Shown here: in pieces, positions 1 through 9,973 of the stretch
Position numbering within the stretch: position 1 is the stretch's first letter
Layout: each line of letters begins with the position of its first letter
Assembly (NCBI GenBank): GCA_015178975.1
Contig: WHVD01000096.1
Coordinates: forward strand, 248,001 to 312,000
Source: Hysterangium stoloniferum
Taxonomy: Eukaryota; Basidiomycota; Agaricomycetes; Hysterangiales; Hysterangiaceae
DNA length: 64,000 nt
Direction of reading: 5' to 3'
Program-made: the position numbers and the translations under genes
The notes under the pieces: model-generated
The model's database searches: none
What the model was told of the DNA's origin: nothing
Seen by the model: only the letters and a program-made list of their open reading frames with translations

Positions 1-77
1 CATAAGCTGAAGCCAAGTTCTACCACCCCTGGAATACCTATGGTGTGTGGGAATCCCTTTAGACCCAGTCCTTAACA
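1..77 (+). repeat. 3' end of a gypsy-type LTR, truncated by the window edge
   Basis: The segment carries the motif ATAAGCTGAAGCCAAG that also stands near the 3' ends of the Gypsy-1 LTRs (about 1720 and 9860) and of the solo LTR at 4872-5590. It ends in CCTTAACA, like those LTRs (CCTAACA, CTTAACA). It is therefore the tail of a related LTR whose body lies left of the window. No internal element sequence follows, so it is probably a solo or truncated LTR. Confidence 0.6.
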
Positions 78-99
78 GATATGTACATAGGTCTATCCT

Positions 100-400
100 T
101 CATTCCAGGCAGCCTGCATGGCACATGGTCTACTTGAAGATGATAAAGAATGGAAGTTGTGTCTCTGAGAAGCAAAGGCCATGCAGACTAAATCTCAATT
201 ATGGAGACTGTTTGCCATTATTCTCAGCCATTGCTTTCCTTCTGATTCAGCTGCACTCTGGCATGAATTTTAAGCAGACACTTGTGATGACTTGAAATAT
301 GTTCTTCAGTATCAGGCAGACCCATCTGATGAGACAGTCCATGACTTTGTATTAGGATCCATGTCATTTGGCTTCCCCACAACCTCATTTTACCCTCCTC
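100..400 (+). pseudogene. Helitron Pif1-like helicase remnant
   Basis: Reading with the ATG at 118 in frame gives peptides such as ACMAHGLLEDDKEWKLCL and LWRLFAIILSHCFPSD, then CDDLKYVL. This matches the segment of Helitron RepHel helicases with the GLL-x-D-x-EW and ICDDL motifs. In-frame stops interrupt it (TGA after WKLCL, TAA after LWHEF) and both ends are missing. It is a short fossil without rolling-circle domain or Helitron termini. The identification rests on motif memory, not on an alignment. Confidence 0.55.
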
Positions 401-429
401 ACCCTCCAGCATCCCACTATTGGTACCCC

Positions 430-905
430 TGACACAAAATGGATTTCTCTCAATTGAGTTGAATAATATTCTATAAATTGAGTGCAAAAGCCTCATTTGA
501 TGAAGTATAAATTGAGAGGCTAATACCAGTTGTGAAAGCTCACAGATAAATGTATTGAAAGGTTATGATGATTATATAAGAGAAGATCAAAACTAGATTA
601 GAGATATAAATAAACTATTGTACAATGGAGAGATTTTCTGACTGACTCTCCTTGCTCTTATCATTGCTCTTTTATGCTTTTCTTCATTTAACTATGATTA
701 TACTATGACCTAAGAATGAAATCATGTGATGTCAAAATGAGACAAGTTGAATGTTCATCAAATGTTTTTTGAAGGTGTTGAAGATATCTAATAGAAGTTG
801 AGTTGAAGTTTTGGTTGAAGATGAGTCAAAGGATTGTTGAAGATTACCTTAAATGTTTTGTGACAATGTTGTGACTGTGTCACCATCCATGGCACCCTGA
901 CAATT
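430..905 (+). repeat. Degenerate repeat, family D (copy 1)
   Basis: This AT-rich stretch is similar over several hundred bases to 34,031-34,490 and to the pieces at 34,882-34,964 and 37,321-37,470. Shared landmarks are a run around AAAGCCTCATTTGA, CTTTTATGCTTTTC, and an end rich in GTGACAATGTTGTGAC. The copy at 34,031 keeps CG at many sites where this copy has TG or CA, so this copy is more decayed. There is no ORF. It may be an old LTR, but its ends are unclear. Confidence 0.5.
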
Positions 906-949
906 GGTTCACTATAGTTTTCTCTTTTCATCATCCCATTCTGTCTCTG

Positions 950-1792
950 TGTTACGACCGGACAAATCCCGCCGGACTCCGGGCACTAACTCGTACGCCC
1001 CCACGCGCTACAAGCACCAATCGTCTGTTTATAGGATTTCCCGCCCGGACTCCATCACGTCAAGACTCGTTACGTTCGACCTCGTTAAGACACATATCAG
1101 TCACCGGACTTCCCCCGGACCCCGTCTCTGTCTATGTCCGTCTTCGTCCCACGCATCAGTCACCGGTCCCCGCTTAGAATCCCGTCACCGCTCTAATCGA
1201 GCCCCGTTCCCGTTTTAGTCAAATGACCTGTCACGATTTAGGACTCCGCTCCTGCTCCGTTTCCCGTTATGGGTTATGCTTTGTCACGATTCGGACTCCG
1301 CTCCGTTCCGTCCCGTTCCTAACACCAATTTGGTGTTTACTATTCCCGTTCTATGTTTTGCTCGTTTCGTCTCATTATTACTGGATTCGGTATGTCATGC
1401 ATTCCACGGTCTATATAAACTGGCAGATGTTGTACATACAATCCAGTCAGAAAATTAGCTTAGATTCCCCCCAGTAATCTAATACATTTTCCTCTCTAAA
1501 ACCCTACTCTTATCAGACCGCTCGCACTAGTCGGAGCCCACGGGCTCCGGCACATCTATCTCTCTCGACTATCTCGATTCACGACTCTCGACTATCTCGA
1601 TTCACGACTCTCGACTCACGACCTACGACTCATGACCCACGAACCCCCGCCCGGACTCCCCGGGATTCCCGTCCGCCTGTCTGAAATTGGACAACACGAT
1701 CTAGCGAGGGTGCAGCCTATAAGCTGAAGCCAAGTCCTACCGGATATCCCGCAGGTTTCTCCGGAAACCCGGCCTGAGTGTGTATCCTAACA
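950..1792 (+). repeat. 5' LTR of Gypsy-1 (843 bp)
   Basis: It begins TGTTACGACC and ends TATCCTAACA (TG...CA) and is matched by 8973-9932. It has a single CCGTCCCGTT decamer where the 3' LTR has about 15. It carries an extra 23-bp duplication around 1563-1610 (TCGACTATCTCGATTCACGA twice). A solo copy lies at 29,856-31,824. Confidence 0.9.
1412..1455 (+). promoter_or_regulatory. TATA box and predicted RNA start in the 5' LTR
   Basis: TATATAAA stands at 1412-1419. The 11-mer at 1445-1455 (AGTCAGAAAAT), about 33 bp downstream of the TATA start, is exactly complementary to the 11-mer just past the LTR at 1795-1805. In the Tf1 self-priming scheme this 11-mer is the first 11 nt of the RNA, so the R region should start at 1445. 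The same TATA is present in the 3' LTR near 9571. Confidence 0.6.
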
Positions 1793-1794
1793 GT

Positions 1795-1805
1795 ATTTTC
1801 TGACT
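1795..1805 (+). other. Putative self-complementary primer-binding site
   Basis: ATTTTCTGACT starts 2 bp after the LTR end. It is the exact reverse complement of 1445-1455, the predicted 5' end of the RNA. No tRNA-type TGG follows the LTR. This is the arrangement known for the self-priming chromovirus Tf1 of fission yeast. The minus-strand elements X and Y in this window instead have a TGG-type site next to their LTRs. Confidence 0.6.
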
Positions 1806-1828
1806 AATACTCGCAGATTGTTTTCATT

Positions 1829-3121
1829 ATGCCACCAAGAAGAAGTACACGCGCACAGTCATCAATGCCTGGACCGTCGACTCTTCATTCCCCGTTAACT
1901 CTGTATACCAGTCAGACGCTTGCGAACCAGTCGGAACCCATGGAAGAAGCCCGCATCGAAGAAATCCCGGAAGACCTGGACGAATCCGAGCGCGAGGACG
2001 ATTCCGTGGCCCCCGACAAGGGCAAAGGTGTCGAAATCCCTCCTGAAAATCCTCCGCCTTTTCAACGACCGAACACGAGGGATCCTACTTCTGAGTTTTT
2101 AGCAGGTACTATAGATAAATTCATGACGCACCTGCTAGAAGAACGAAAAAGAAAGGAACAAGAACCTCCACGGTCAAAAGTCAATGCTCCGGAACCCTTC
2201 ACGGGTTCCAACCCAAACAAACTCTCTACTTTCCTCATGCAATGTCACTTCAATTTCCGCGATCGCGCCGCTGCATTCTCCACGGACTCCCGAAAAGTCA
2301 ACTACGCACTTTCATATTTGTCGGGATCCACGTTGAAATGGTTCGAACCGGCTTTTAGCGGGATTACCGAGGAAGAGCCGCTCTGGCTTGAAAATTGGGA
2401 AGCTTTTGTTGAGGAGCTTGAAACCAACTTCGGCCCGTATGACCCGACAGGAGAAGCCGAGAATAGTCTCACAAATCTTCGTATGAAGGACACGCAGCGC
2501 ATCACGGACTACATCGTCCAATTCAATAATCTTGCAGCTCGTTGTCAGTGGGGCGATCCCGCTCTCCGCCACCAATTCTACGCCGGTCTGCCGTCCCGCC
2601 TTAAAGACGAAGTCTCAAAAGGAGAAGATGGCAAGCCAAAAACCCTGTCCCGTATGCACCTCAAAGCTCAAAACGCGGACGCACGTTATTGGGAACGTCG
2701 CGCGGAAGTTGCCCGCGAGACATCCGCGGACAAAATAAATAAGTCCAAGGACAAAAACAATAACACCAATTCGTCAACCAGCAACCAGAACTCCACGCAA
2801 TCCGACAAGAAGAACGATAAAAAGTCTTCAAACAACAACAACAACAATAAGGACAATAAGGACAACAACAAGGGTCAACAGTCCGGCAAGCAAGCCGGAA
2901 AACCCGACCTCTCAGGCAAACTCGGACCTGATGGCAAATTGACTCCACAAGAAAGACAACGTCGTATGGACAACAACCTCTGTCTCTTGTGCGGGAAACC
3001 CGGTCATCGAGTCCCGGAATGTCCGCTGGCAAAAGCAAACTCTTCAAAGGGTCGATCAGCCAAGGCCTCCACGGAAACCCCGTCGAAGGACAAACCGGCT
3101 GCCGATTCGAAAAAAGAGTAA
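1829..3121 (+). CDS. gag: Gypsy-1 Gag polyprotein
   Basis: An intact 430-aa frame. Residues about 20-90 are acidic and Pro-rich. A Retrotrans_gag-type capsid domain spans about 110-290, with landmarks such as FTGSNPNKLSTFL and YDPTGEAENSL. An Asn/Lys/Ser-rich linker follows (about 300-345). A single CCHC zinc knuckle lies near the C-terminus (CLLCGKPGHRVPEC, C-x2-C-x4-H-x4-C). Gag would form the virus-like particle and bind the RNA. The start at 1829 is the first ATG after the primer site. It overlaps the pol frame in the -1 register, with an A6 run just before the stop. Confidence 0.9.
   Translation: MPPRRSTRAQSSMPGPSTLHSPLTLYTSQTLANQSEPMEEARIEEIPEDLDESEREDDSVAPDKGKGVEIPPENPPPFQRPNTRDPTSEFLAGTIDKFMTHLLEERKRKEQEPPRSKVNAPEPFTGSNPNKLSTFLMQCHFNFRDRAAAFSTDSRKVNYALSYLSGSTLKWFEPAFSGITEEEPLWLENWEAFVEELETNFGPYDPTGEAENSLTNLRMKDTQRITDYIVQFNNLAARCQWGDPALRHQFYAGLPSRLKDEVSKGEDGKPKTLSRMHLKAQNADARYWERRAEVARETSADKINKSKDKNNNTNSSTSNQNSTQSDKKNDKKSSNNNNNNKDNKDNNKGQQSGKQAGKPDLSGKLGPDGKLTPQERQRRMDNNLCLLCGKPGHRVPECPLAKANSSKGRSAKASTETPSKDKPAADSKKE
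3110..3121 (+). promoter_or_regulatory. Candidate -1 frameshift site between gag and pol
   Basis: Six A residues (3110-3115) precede GAG TAA, the last Gag codon and stop. Pol continues in the -1 frame from AGA at 3115, so a one-base backward slip on the A run would fuse Gag to Pol. The heptamer G-AAA-AAA is not a perfect X-XXY-YYZ site, and no downstream pseudoknot was checked. GTAAGC at 3118 also looks like a splice donor, but no acceptor at a plausible distance was found. Confidence 0.4.
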
Positions 3122-6100
3122 GCAACCCCGCGGACTCCGCGCGGGTTAGGGGTTGCGTTGCCTCTCCGCGCATTCAAGAGTTCACTCGCCTCAACGCATC
3201 CGCTCTTTCACATTCTGATTCATTTTTCGTTAAACTTATGTCTAATATGCTTCCGAAATTCGTTTTTTCAGCTCTCATAGATTCTGGCTTGACTCATTGT
3301 TTTTTAGATACAAAATTCACGCAAAAAAATTCTTTGTCAACTTATTCGATAAATCCCGTCGCTCTCCGCCTCTTCGATGGCACAAGTAATTCGGTTGTTA
3401 CCCAAGCTTGTGATTTACCCATCAGTTTCCCTTGTGGAACATCTCAATTGGTCACTTTCTATGTGACCCAGTTAGACTCAAGTTGCTCGGTGGTTCTAGG
3501 ACATAACTGGCTTACCCGCTACAATCCGTTGATTGACTGGATAGCTAACAGTATAACATTCCGAACTCCCGCGGCGACCGAGGAAACTGCGCCTGTCTCG
3601 GCCTCCACGGCACCCATGGCCTTCCCGGCACCTGCAGTCTCGAGGACTCCTGTGATCCCTACGGCACCTACAGCTTCCCCGGAACCCACGGCACCTCCGT
3701 CCATTTCTCTGATTAATGCTGCAGCTTTTATTAGGGCTTCAAAAATGGATGGGTCCCAGGCGTTCACTATCAACTTAAAAATTGATGAAGCAACTGGATG
3801 TTTCTCAACCCCAGTATCCGCATCTGAGCAAGCTGCTGACCTAGAAGGCGTCCTGGAGAAATACCATGACTTCGCGGATGTTTTTAGCAAGCGAAAAGCT
3901 GACCGGCTTCCGCCTCACAGAGAATACGACTTAAAAATCGATCTTGAAGATGGCGCCCAGCCACCCCTAGGACATATTTACCCGCTTTCGTCCACGGAAC
4001 TATCCGCAATCCGTGATTTCCTGGATGAACATTTGTCCATAGGTTTTATTCGACCCTCAAAGTCTCCTTTTGGAGCACCTGTTTTGTTTGTCAGAAAAAA
4101 GGATGGATCCCTTCGACTATGTGTTGATTTTAGAGGACTCAATGCTGTCACCAAAAAGGACAAGTATCCACTCCCACTTATATCTGACCTGCTCGATGCT
4201 CCGCGGAATGCCCGGATTTACACCAAAATAGATCTCAAGCATGCCTATCATTTGGTCCGGATTGCCGCGGGCGATGAATGGAAAACCACTTTTAGAACCC
4301 GCTATGGGGCCTTCGAGTGGTTGGTCATCCCTTTTGGACTCACTAATGCCCCATCTGTTTTTCAGCGTTTTATCAACGACATTTTCTCCGACATGCTCGA
4401 TGTATGCGTCATTGTTTACTTGGACGACATTCTTATCTACTCCGAGAATCCCGCGGAACACGACAAACAAGTCCGTGAGGTTCTCCGGAGGCTCAGACAA
4501 CATGGTTTATTCGCAAATGGTAAGAAATGTACTTTTGACACGGACTCCGTGGAATACCTAGGTTTCATGATGGGACCCGATGGACTCCGCATAGACGAAA
4601 CTAAAGTGCAAGTCATCAAAGATTGGCCCGAACCCCGAAAAGTTAAAGATATCCAATCCTTCCTCGGCTTTGCCAATTTTTATAGACATTTTATCCGTGG
4701 ATATTCCGACATCACGGTACCCCTTACCCGTCTTACGCGTAAGGGTACTCCGTGGAACTTTAACGATAAGTGTCAAAAAGCTTTCAATCTTTTAAAAAAT
4801 TCTTTTTCCACAGCTCCTATTCTGTCGCATTGGAAACCGGACTTCCCGCTCATTGTTGAAACGGACGCCTCTGTTATGACCGTGTCGCAACCCTATCGGC
4901 CCCGAGGTTATCGCCACTTGTCAACGTTTCAAGTCGTCCCCTCGGAAACCATCGGCCCCGAAGCTGACGAATGTTTTGCGAAGATCAAACTCCATTTACG
5001 CCCACGTCAAATAACTCGTATTGTCTGGTCAAACTTTGATACGTCCCCTTTATTATGTTGATCCGTTCAATCTTATGTTTTGCATATGTCTATCTATATT
5101 TGTAGTCCTTGAACCATTTCCTTTTATCGTAATTCCGCTCTCGGTTATCATCGGCCTCCGAACTAATCATAAACTTCCCGTTCCTAGTCAAGCTTATTGT
5201 TAATACCGTGTTCCGCCCTTCTCCCCATTAGTATTTTCCAGACGCCTGTTACTTGTATATGAACCCGCTGTAATTGTAGTTACTAGACAATCAGAATATC
5301 GACTCAGAATACCCTCATACACCTGTATCAGTCTCATACTAAGACTTCCCCCATCCGCCTTCGCGTGCGCTCGCCCACTCCGGCCCCGACCCCTTGGCCC
5401 GACGCTCGACTTGTCCTTCGATTCCGATCGGTATCACGCCGAAAGGTACTCACTAGGACTAGTCTTCGCCCGCCCGAAATTTAAGGACATCCTGCGGATA
5501 TTTGCGAGGGCGCAGCCCATAAGCTGAAGCCAAGTCCTTCCGATCGGTCCCTGTCAGCCACCGACATTAGTCAGTTTCCAGTTCTTAACAGCCTCCGACT
5601 ATGCACTTGGAGCCATTCTCTCTATCCAGGACTCCGACGGAGAAGTTCACCCCGTGGCTTTTCTGTCCCGGACTTTTACCGGAGCAGAGCTCAACTACGA
5701 CGTTCATGATAAAGAACTTCTGGCAATCTTTTCAGCTTTCAAAGCGTGGCGACACTATTTGGAAGGTTCAGGAGCTCCTATTGACGTTGTAACAGATCAC
5801 AAAAACCTGGAATACTTTTCTACCACAAAACTCTTGACCCGTCGGCAGGCCCGCTGGTCTGAATATCTCTCCGCCTTCAACATGATTATCCGTTTTCGAC
5901 CCGGCCGTCTCGGCGGCAAACCCGACGCTTTAACTAGACGATGGGACGTCTATCCTAAAGAGGGGAGCAACGACTATGCAACGGTAAATCCGCACAACCT
6001 GAAACCTATCTTCACGAATCAACAACTTACCGCATCGGTCCGCGCAACTTTCCTCGTCAATCCCATTGTCCGTGGAATTATCATTATGGATATCGAAAAG

Positions 6101-7572
6101 TTACATCAAGATATTCTATCGGCAATTCCGCTAGACCCCAGTTACTAAAGCTCATCTGGACAATCCCGTGGACCCCGATCAACCTCGGTGGTCTCTTGAT
6201 CAACATGGTTTCATTAGACTTGACGATCGTATCTATGTACCGGACTCCGACGGCCTCCGCCTCAGGATCCTTCAATACAAACATGATCATCCACTTCTCA
6301 GGACATTTCGGGTACAACAAAACTCTATCATTAATAAGAAGAGAATACACTTGGCCCGGACTCCGTGGATTCGTTAAGCACTATTGTAAATCTTGCACTA
6401 CTTGTCCCCGCTCGAAATCTCAGCGACACAAGCCATACGGCCTTTTGAAACAACTCCCGGTACCGGAACACCCGTGGAATTCTATATCTATGGATTTCAT
6501 TGAACACCTACCGGATTCCGAAGGCTTTTCCGCTATTCTAGTCGTTGTTGACAGATTCTCAAAACAAGGTATATTCATCCCTACTTATGATACAATTACG
6601 TCCGTGCAGTTAGCGGAACTTTTCATTATCCACGTATTTTCCAAGCACGGAGTTCTGTCCCACGTGACTTCCGATCGAGGATCAGAGTTCATGTCTCACT
6701 TCTTTAGATCCCTCGGAAAATCCTTGGACATGACATTACATTTCACGTCCGGACATCACCCGGAAGGTGACGGACAAACCGAACGTGTCAACCAGACATT
6801 GGAACAATACCTCCGCGTATATTGCAACTATCAACAGGACAATTGGAAAACCTTGTTACCACTTGCAGAGTTTGCTTACAACAATGCACCCTCGGCCACT
6901 ACTGGCGTTTCCCCGTTCTTTGCAAATAAAGGATATAATCCAAACATTACAGTACATCCAGAACGAAATCTCGCCTCTGTTCGTGCTCAAGAGTTCACCA
7001 CGGACCTCCACGAGCTCCACGAGGAACTCTGGACTGCAATATTGTCCACCCAAGAGCAATACCAACATTCAGCGGACAAACACCGGATCCCGCCACCAAA
7101 CTTCAAGATTGGCGACCGTGTTTATGTCAAAGCTCAATTCTTCCGGACTACCCGTCCATCAAAGAAGCTTGCTGAAAAATATTTAGGTCCCTTTGAAATT
7201 ATCGCACAAGTAGGTTCAGTTTCTTGGACTCTACGGCTTCCGGATAGCATGCGCGTGGTACACCCGGTATTTCATGTCTCTATGCTAGAACCTTGTACTG
7301 CTAACACTATCCTGGATCGCGTGCAATCTCCGCCTCCTCCTGTCGTCATTGACGGAGAACCCGAGTTTGAAATCTCGCAGATTTTAGATTCAAAAATTGA
7401 CAAGCATCGACGCACTTGTAAACTGCTTTACTTGGTCAAGTGGGCGGGTTACGAGGGCACCGATGAAGAAACCTCATGGATTTTGGCCACGGAACTCGGT
7501 AATGCCACGGAAATCGTTACTGACTTTCATACAGCTTACCCACTCAAACCTGGACCATTATCGTCTCTCTGA
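3115..7572 (+). pseudogene. pol: Gypsy-1 Pol polyprotein with chromodomain, interrupted
   Basis: Domain order is that of a chromovirus. The protease has LIDSGLTHCFLD (3270-3310). RT has LCVDFRGLNAV and the catalytic VYLDDILIYS (about 4415-4440). RNase H is split by a solo LTR and resumes at 5596 ([10 protein letters not shown], then [18 protein letters not shown]). Integrase has an HHCC finger (about 6300-6410), the D of SMDFIEHLP, the D of VTSDRGSEF and the E of HHPEGDGQTERVNQ. A GPF motif lies near 7185. A C-terminal chromodomain (YLVKWAGYEGTDEETSW, about 7430-7480) in known chromoviruses directs insertion to heterochromatin. Damage: the LTR insertion keeps frame across the gap, but one-base insertions near 6133 and 6293 shift it twice. 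Confidence 0.85.
4872..5590 (+). repeat. Solo LTR of a related gypsy family (E), inside pol
   Basis: It starts TGTTATGACC and ends GTTCTTAACA, and is flanked on both sides by GCCTC (4867-4871 and 5591-5595), a 5-bp target duplication. Its 3' part shares the GCAGCC(C/T)ATAAGCTGAAG motif with the Gypsy-1 LTR, so the families are related. It has no ORF of its own. It post-dates Gypsy-1 because it splits the RT/RNase H junction. Confidence 0.85.
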
Positions 7573-7780
7573 CCGCACTCCGCGGACCCCGTGTTACGTT
7601 TGGACTCATTTTCACTATTCCCTGTCGCCCTATGTCTCTCTTTGCTTTTACAGGTTCTGACATGTCTTGTCAAGTCTTTAAGCGGATTCCCCGCGGACTT
7701 TGGCTTTGACTTTTAATTTTTATGTTTTTCTTTCACGCTTTGCTTTTATGATTCAAATTATTTTATTCTATACTACTTTT

Positions 7781-8762
7781 TCAGTCTACATTTATGGGAC
7801 TGTTCTTTTTCCCTGCTTCCTCAGCTATCTCCTCTGGGAGCTCCGCAACCTCCGCGGCAACCCCGTCCTCATCCGATCCGGCATCCTCGGAACTCCCGAC
7901 TTGCGGCTCCTTATACACATAGCCGCCATACTCCGCCAGGAACTTCCAAAACTCCTCACGGAGTCCGGACAGCTCCTTTGCCACCACAATTTGGACCTTG
8001 TTGCTCTTCCGGAGCAACTCGTTTTGGGCCTCGATGCCCTCGGCGATCCGTCCAAGGACCTCGTCCAACCCGGACAACCCGTCCGTCCCGCTTATGTCTC
8101 GCGCCCCGGATCCCGTGGCCTGCTCGTGCACAAGCGAGCACCTCGCCTTGAGGTGCGCGCATTGATAACATCCTGGCCCCCGGCCGGCCTTTCGGTTGCA
8201 TTCCGTGTTCCGGTCGTTGCAACCGGAACACCGCGGCTCGTTCCGCGTCGGAAGACGGACTGGCGCCGCCTTCCTTGCCTTCTGTTGAGTTGGTCAGTCT
8301 CCGCAGGTATTCCATGGACATGAGGCCTACCTTTTGGGGGCTCTCTGGCTCCCCCTCGGACTCGGACTCCACCTCTGTCGCTTTGCGCTGAAAATCACAA
8401 GTCAGCAAAAATCGACAAGTGAATTTGGGACTTACTTTTCCCGCAACAATGGCGGCCCTCTCCGCGGCCAACTGGGCTTTCTCCGCAGCCACCTGGGCGT
8501 TCTCCGCGGCCACTCGCGCAGCCTCCTCCGCCTCACGTTCCCTCTCCTTTGCGGCCTCTTCCTCCGCGGCCAATGCTTCCTGGTACTCTCTGTCCAGGGC
8601 CTCCTCAGCCTCCCTCGCCTCTCTCTCTGCTGCTTCACGAAGCTGGCGCTGCTCTTCTCGCCGCGCCAACAATTGGGCCGCCGTCCACGGCGCCCGATAC
8701 GGAGTGCCCGTGGAGGGCCCTGCTGTCGGCATTGGCTTGCGTGGTGTTGGTTTTGGTCCCAT
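7781..8762 (-). CDS. Spliced antisense accessory gene in Gypsy-1, unknown function
   Basis: A three-exon model in antisense to the element: 8762-8436, 8387-8331, 8281-7781. Introns of 48 and 49 nt have GTAAGT/CAG and GTAGGC/CAG ends, and both contain a CTGAC branch point. The product is 294 aa. Residues 25-109 form a charged Ala/Glu/Arg coiled coil. A basic NLS-like stretch (about 108-135) follows at the exon joins. A Cys cluster comes next (CSGC, TEC, then GCYQC, RCS), in a pattern I associate with uncharacterised basidiomycete proteins. A second helical region (GLDEVLGRIAEGIEAQNELL) and an acidic tail complete it. Splicing intron 2 restores the frame that joins the coiled coil to the Cys cluster, which supports the model. 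TATATAAA on the minus strand at 8822-8815 is 53 bp upstream of the ATG. Function is unknown; it could bind nucleic acid or chromatin. Confidence 0.65.
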
Positions 8763-8814
8763 AGTGACGAAGATGGGGGTAATAAAGAAGAAGAAATTTC
8801 TATTTTTCAATTTT

Positions 8815-8822
8815 TTTATATA
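8815..8822 (-). promoter_or_regulatory. TATA box of the antisense gene
   Basis: TATATAAA read on the minus strand, about 53 bp before the ATG at 8762. Upstream of it, at about 8867-8920, are two imperfect direct repeats built on TTGACACAT(A/G)CG(T/C)GTA(A/G)CCGACA. They lie between the gene and the 3' LTR and could be its promoter elements. Confidence 0.45.
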
Positions 8823-8959
8823 GGCTCGTCGCGTTTGAACCTTACCTTCCAGATCACATGACTCTTTGACACATACGTGTAACCGACATGACTTTTGACA
8901 CATGCGCGTAGCCGACAAGAACCTTATTTAGGTCTAGAGCCTCTTTGGGACTTCGGCAT

Positions 8960-8969
8960 AAAGGGAGGA
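8960..8969 (+). other. Polypurine tract of Gypsy-1
   Basis: AAAGGGAGGA lies 3 bp before the 3' LTR start at 8973. This is the expected place and composition for the plus-strand primer in reverse transcription. The antisense gene lies fully between pol and this tract. Confidence 0.7.
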
Positions 8970-8972
8970 TAC

Positions 8973-9932
8973 TGTTACGACCGGACAAATCCCGCCGGAC
9001 TCCGGGTACTAACTCGTACGCCCCCACGCGCTACAAGCACCAATCGTCTGTTTATAGGATTTCCCGCCCGGACTCCGTTACGTCAAGACTCGTTACGTTC
9101 GACCTCATTAAGACACATATCAGTCACCGGACTTCCCCCGGACCCCGTCTCTGTCTATGTCCGTCTTCGTCCCACGCATCAGTCACCGGAACCCGCTTAG
9201 AATCCCGTCACCGCTCTAATCGAGCCCCGTTCCCGTTTTAGTCAAATGACCTGTCACGATTTAGGACTCCACTCCCGCTCCGTTTCCCGTTATGGGTTAT
9301 GCTTTGTCACGATTCAGACTCCGCTCCGTTCCGTCCCGTTCCGTCCCGTTCCGTCCCGTTCCGTCCCGTTCCGTCCCGTTCCGTCCCGTTCCGTCCCGTT
9401 CCGTCCCGTTCCGTCCCGTTCCGTCCCGTTCCGTCCCGTTCCGTCCCGTTCCGTCCCGTTCCGTCCCGTTCCGTCCCGTTCCTAACACCAATTTGGTGTT
9501 TACTATTCCCGTTTTATGTTTTGCTCGTTTCGTCTCATTATTACTGGATTCGGTATGTCATGCATTCCACGGTCTATATAAACTGGCAGATGTTGTACAT
9601 ACAATCCAGTCAGAAAATTAGCTTAGATTCCCCCCAGTAATCTAATACATTTTCCTCTCTAAAACCCTACTCTTATCAGACCGCTCGCACTAGTCGGAGC
9701 CCACGGGCTCCGGCGCATCTATCTCTCTCGACTATCTCGATTCACGACTCTCGACTCACGACCTACGACTCACGACCCACGAACCCCCGCCCGGACTCCC
9801 CGGGATTCCCATCCGCCTGTCTGAAATTGGACAACACGATCTAGCGAGGGTGCAGCCTATAAGCTGAAGCCAAGTCCTACTGGATATCCCGCGGGTTTCT
9901 CCGGAAACCCGGCCTGAGTGTGTATCCTAACA
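8973..9932 (+). repeat. 3' LTR of Gypsy-1 (960 bp)
   Basis: It matches 950-1792 apart from scattered substitutions. The 117-bp length gain fits 14 extra decamers (+140) minus the 23-bp duplication found only in the 5' LTR. TG...CA ends are intact. Paired LTRs are identical at insertion, so the decamer and 23-bp differences arose afterwards. Confidence 0.9.
9331..9480 (+). repeat. Decamer microsatellite (CCGTCCCGTT) x15 in the 3' LTR
   Basis: Fifteen perfect tandem copies of CCGTCCCGTT run from 9331 to 9480. The 5' LTR has one copy at the same place and the solo LTR at 29,856 has none intact. The array makes long but meaningless frames on both strands (FRPVPSRSV repeats). It is a replication-slippage product and probably length-polymorphic. 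Confidence 0.95.
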
Positions 9933-9973
9933 GGCGCTCTCGCCCACAAGAAGTATGCGCATGTCACAGTAGT

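Larger units (their letters stand above)
950..9932 (+). mobile_element. Ty3/gypsy LTR retrotransposon, chromovirus type (Gypsy-1)
   Basis: A nearly full-length element: 5' LTR, self-primer site, gag, pol (protease, RT, RNase H, integrase, chromodomain), a spliced antisense gene, polypurine tract and 3' LTR. The LTRs are very similar apart from a decamer expansion and a 23-bp duplication, which argues for recent insertion. It is not autonomous now: a 719-bp solo LTR sits between RT and RNase H, and two single-base insertions break pol around 6130 and 6290. The 5 bp before (CTCTG) and after (GGCGC) do not match, so no target duplication remains. Ectopic recombination may have joined two elements, or a flank was lost. 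Confidence 0.9.

Noticed and set aside
2661..3173. Antisense frame rich in Cys and Leu across gag
   Set aside because: It is the mirror of the Asn/Lys/Ser-rich linker of Gag; no start context, no homologous look.
7700..8323. 207-codon plus-strand frame downstream of pol
   Set aside because: It is the complement of the third exon of the antisense gene, shows no domain, and the minus-strand model has splice sites and a coherent protein.
7956..8918. Unspliced 320-codon antisense frame
   Set aside because: It reads through two consensus introns and after the second gives a composition unlike a folded protein; the spliced model gives a Cys cluster and helices.
9246..9640. Long frames on both strands made of FRPVPSRSV-like or GTERDGTGRN-like repeats
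   Set aside because: They are translations of the decamer array in an LTR; the frames exist only because the repeat has no stop codons.
950..9932. Mismatch of flanking pentamers taken as an assembly error
   Set aside because: It cannot be decided from the sequence; recombination between copies explains it equally, so it is only noted in the element entry.
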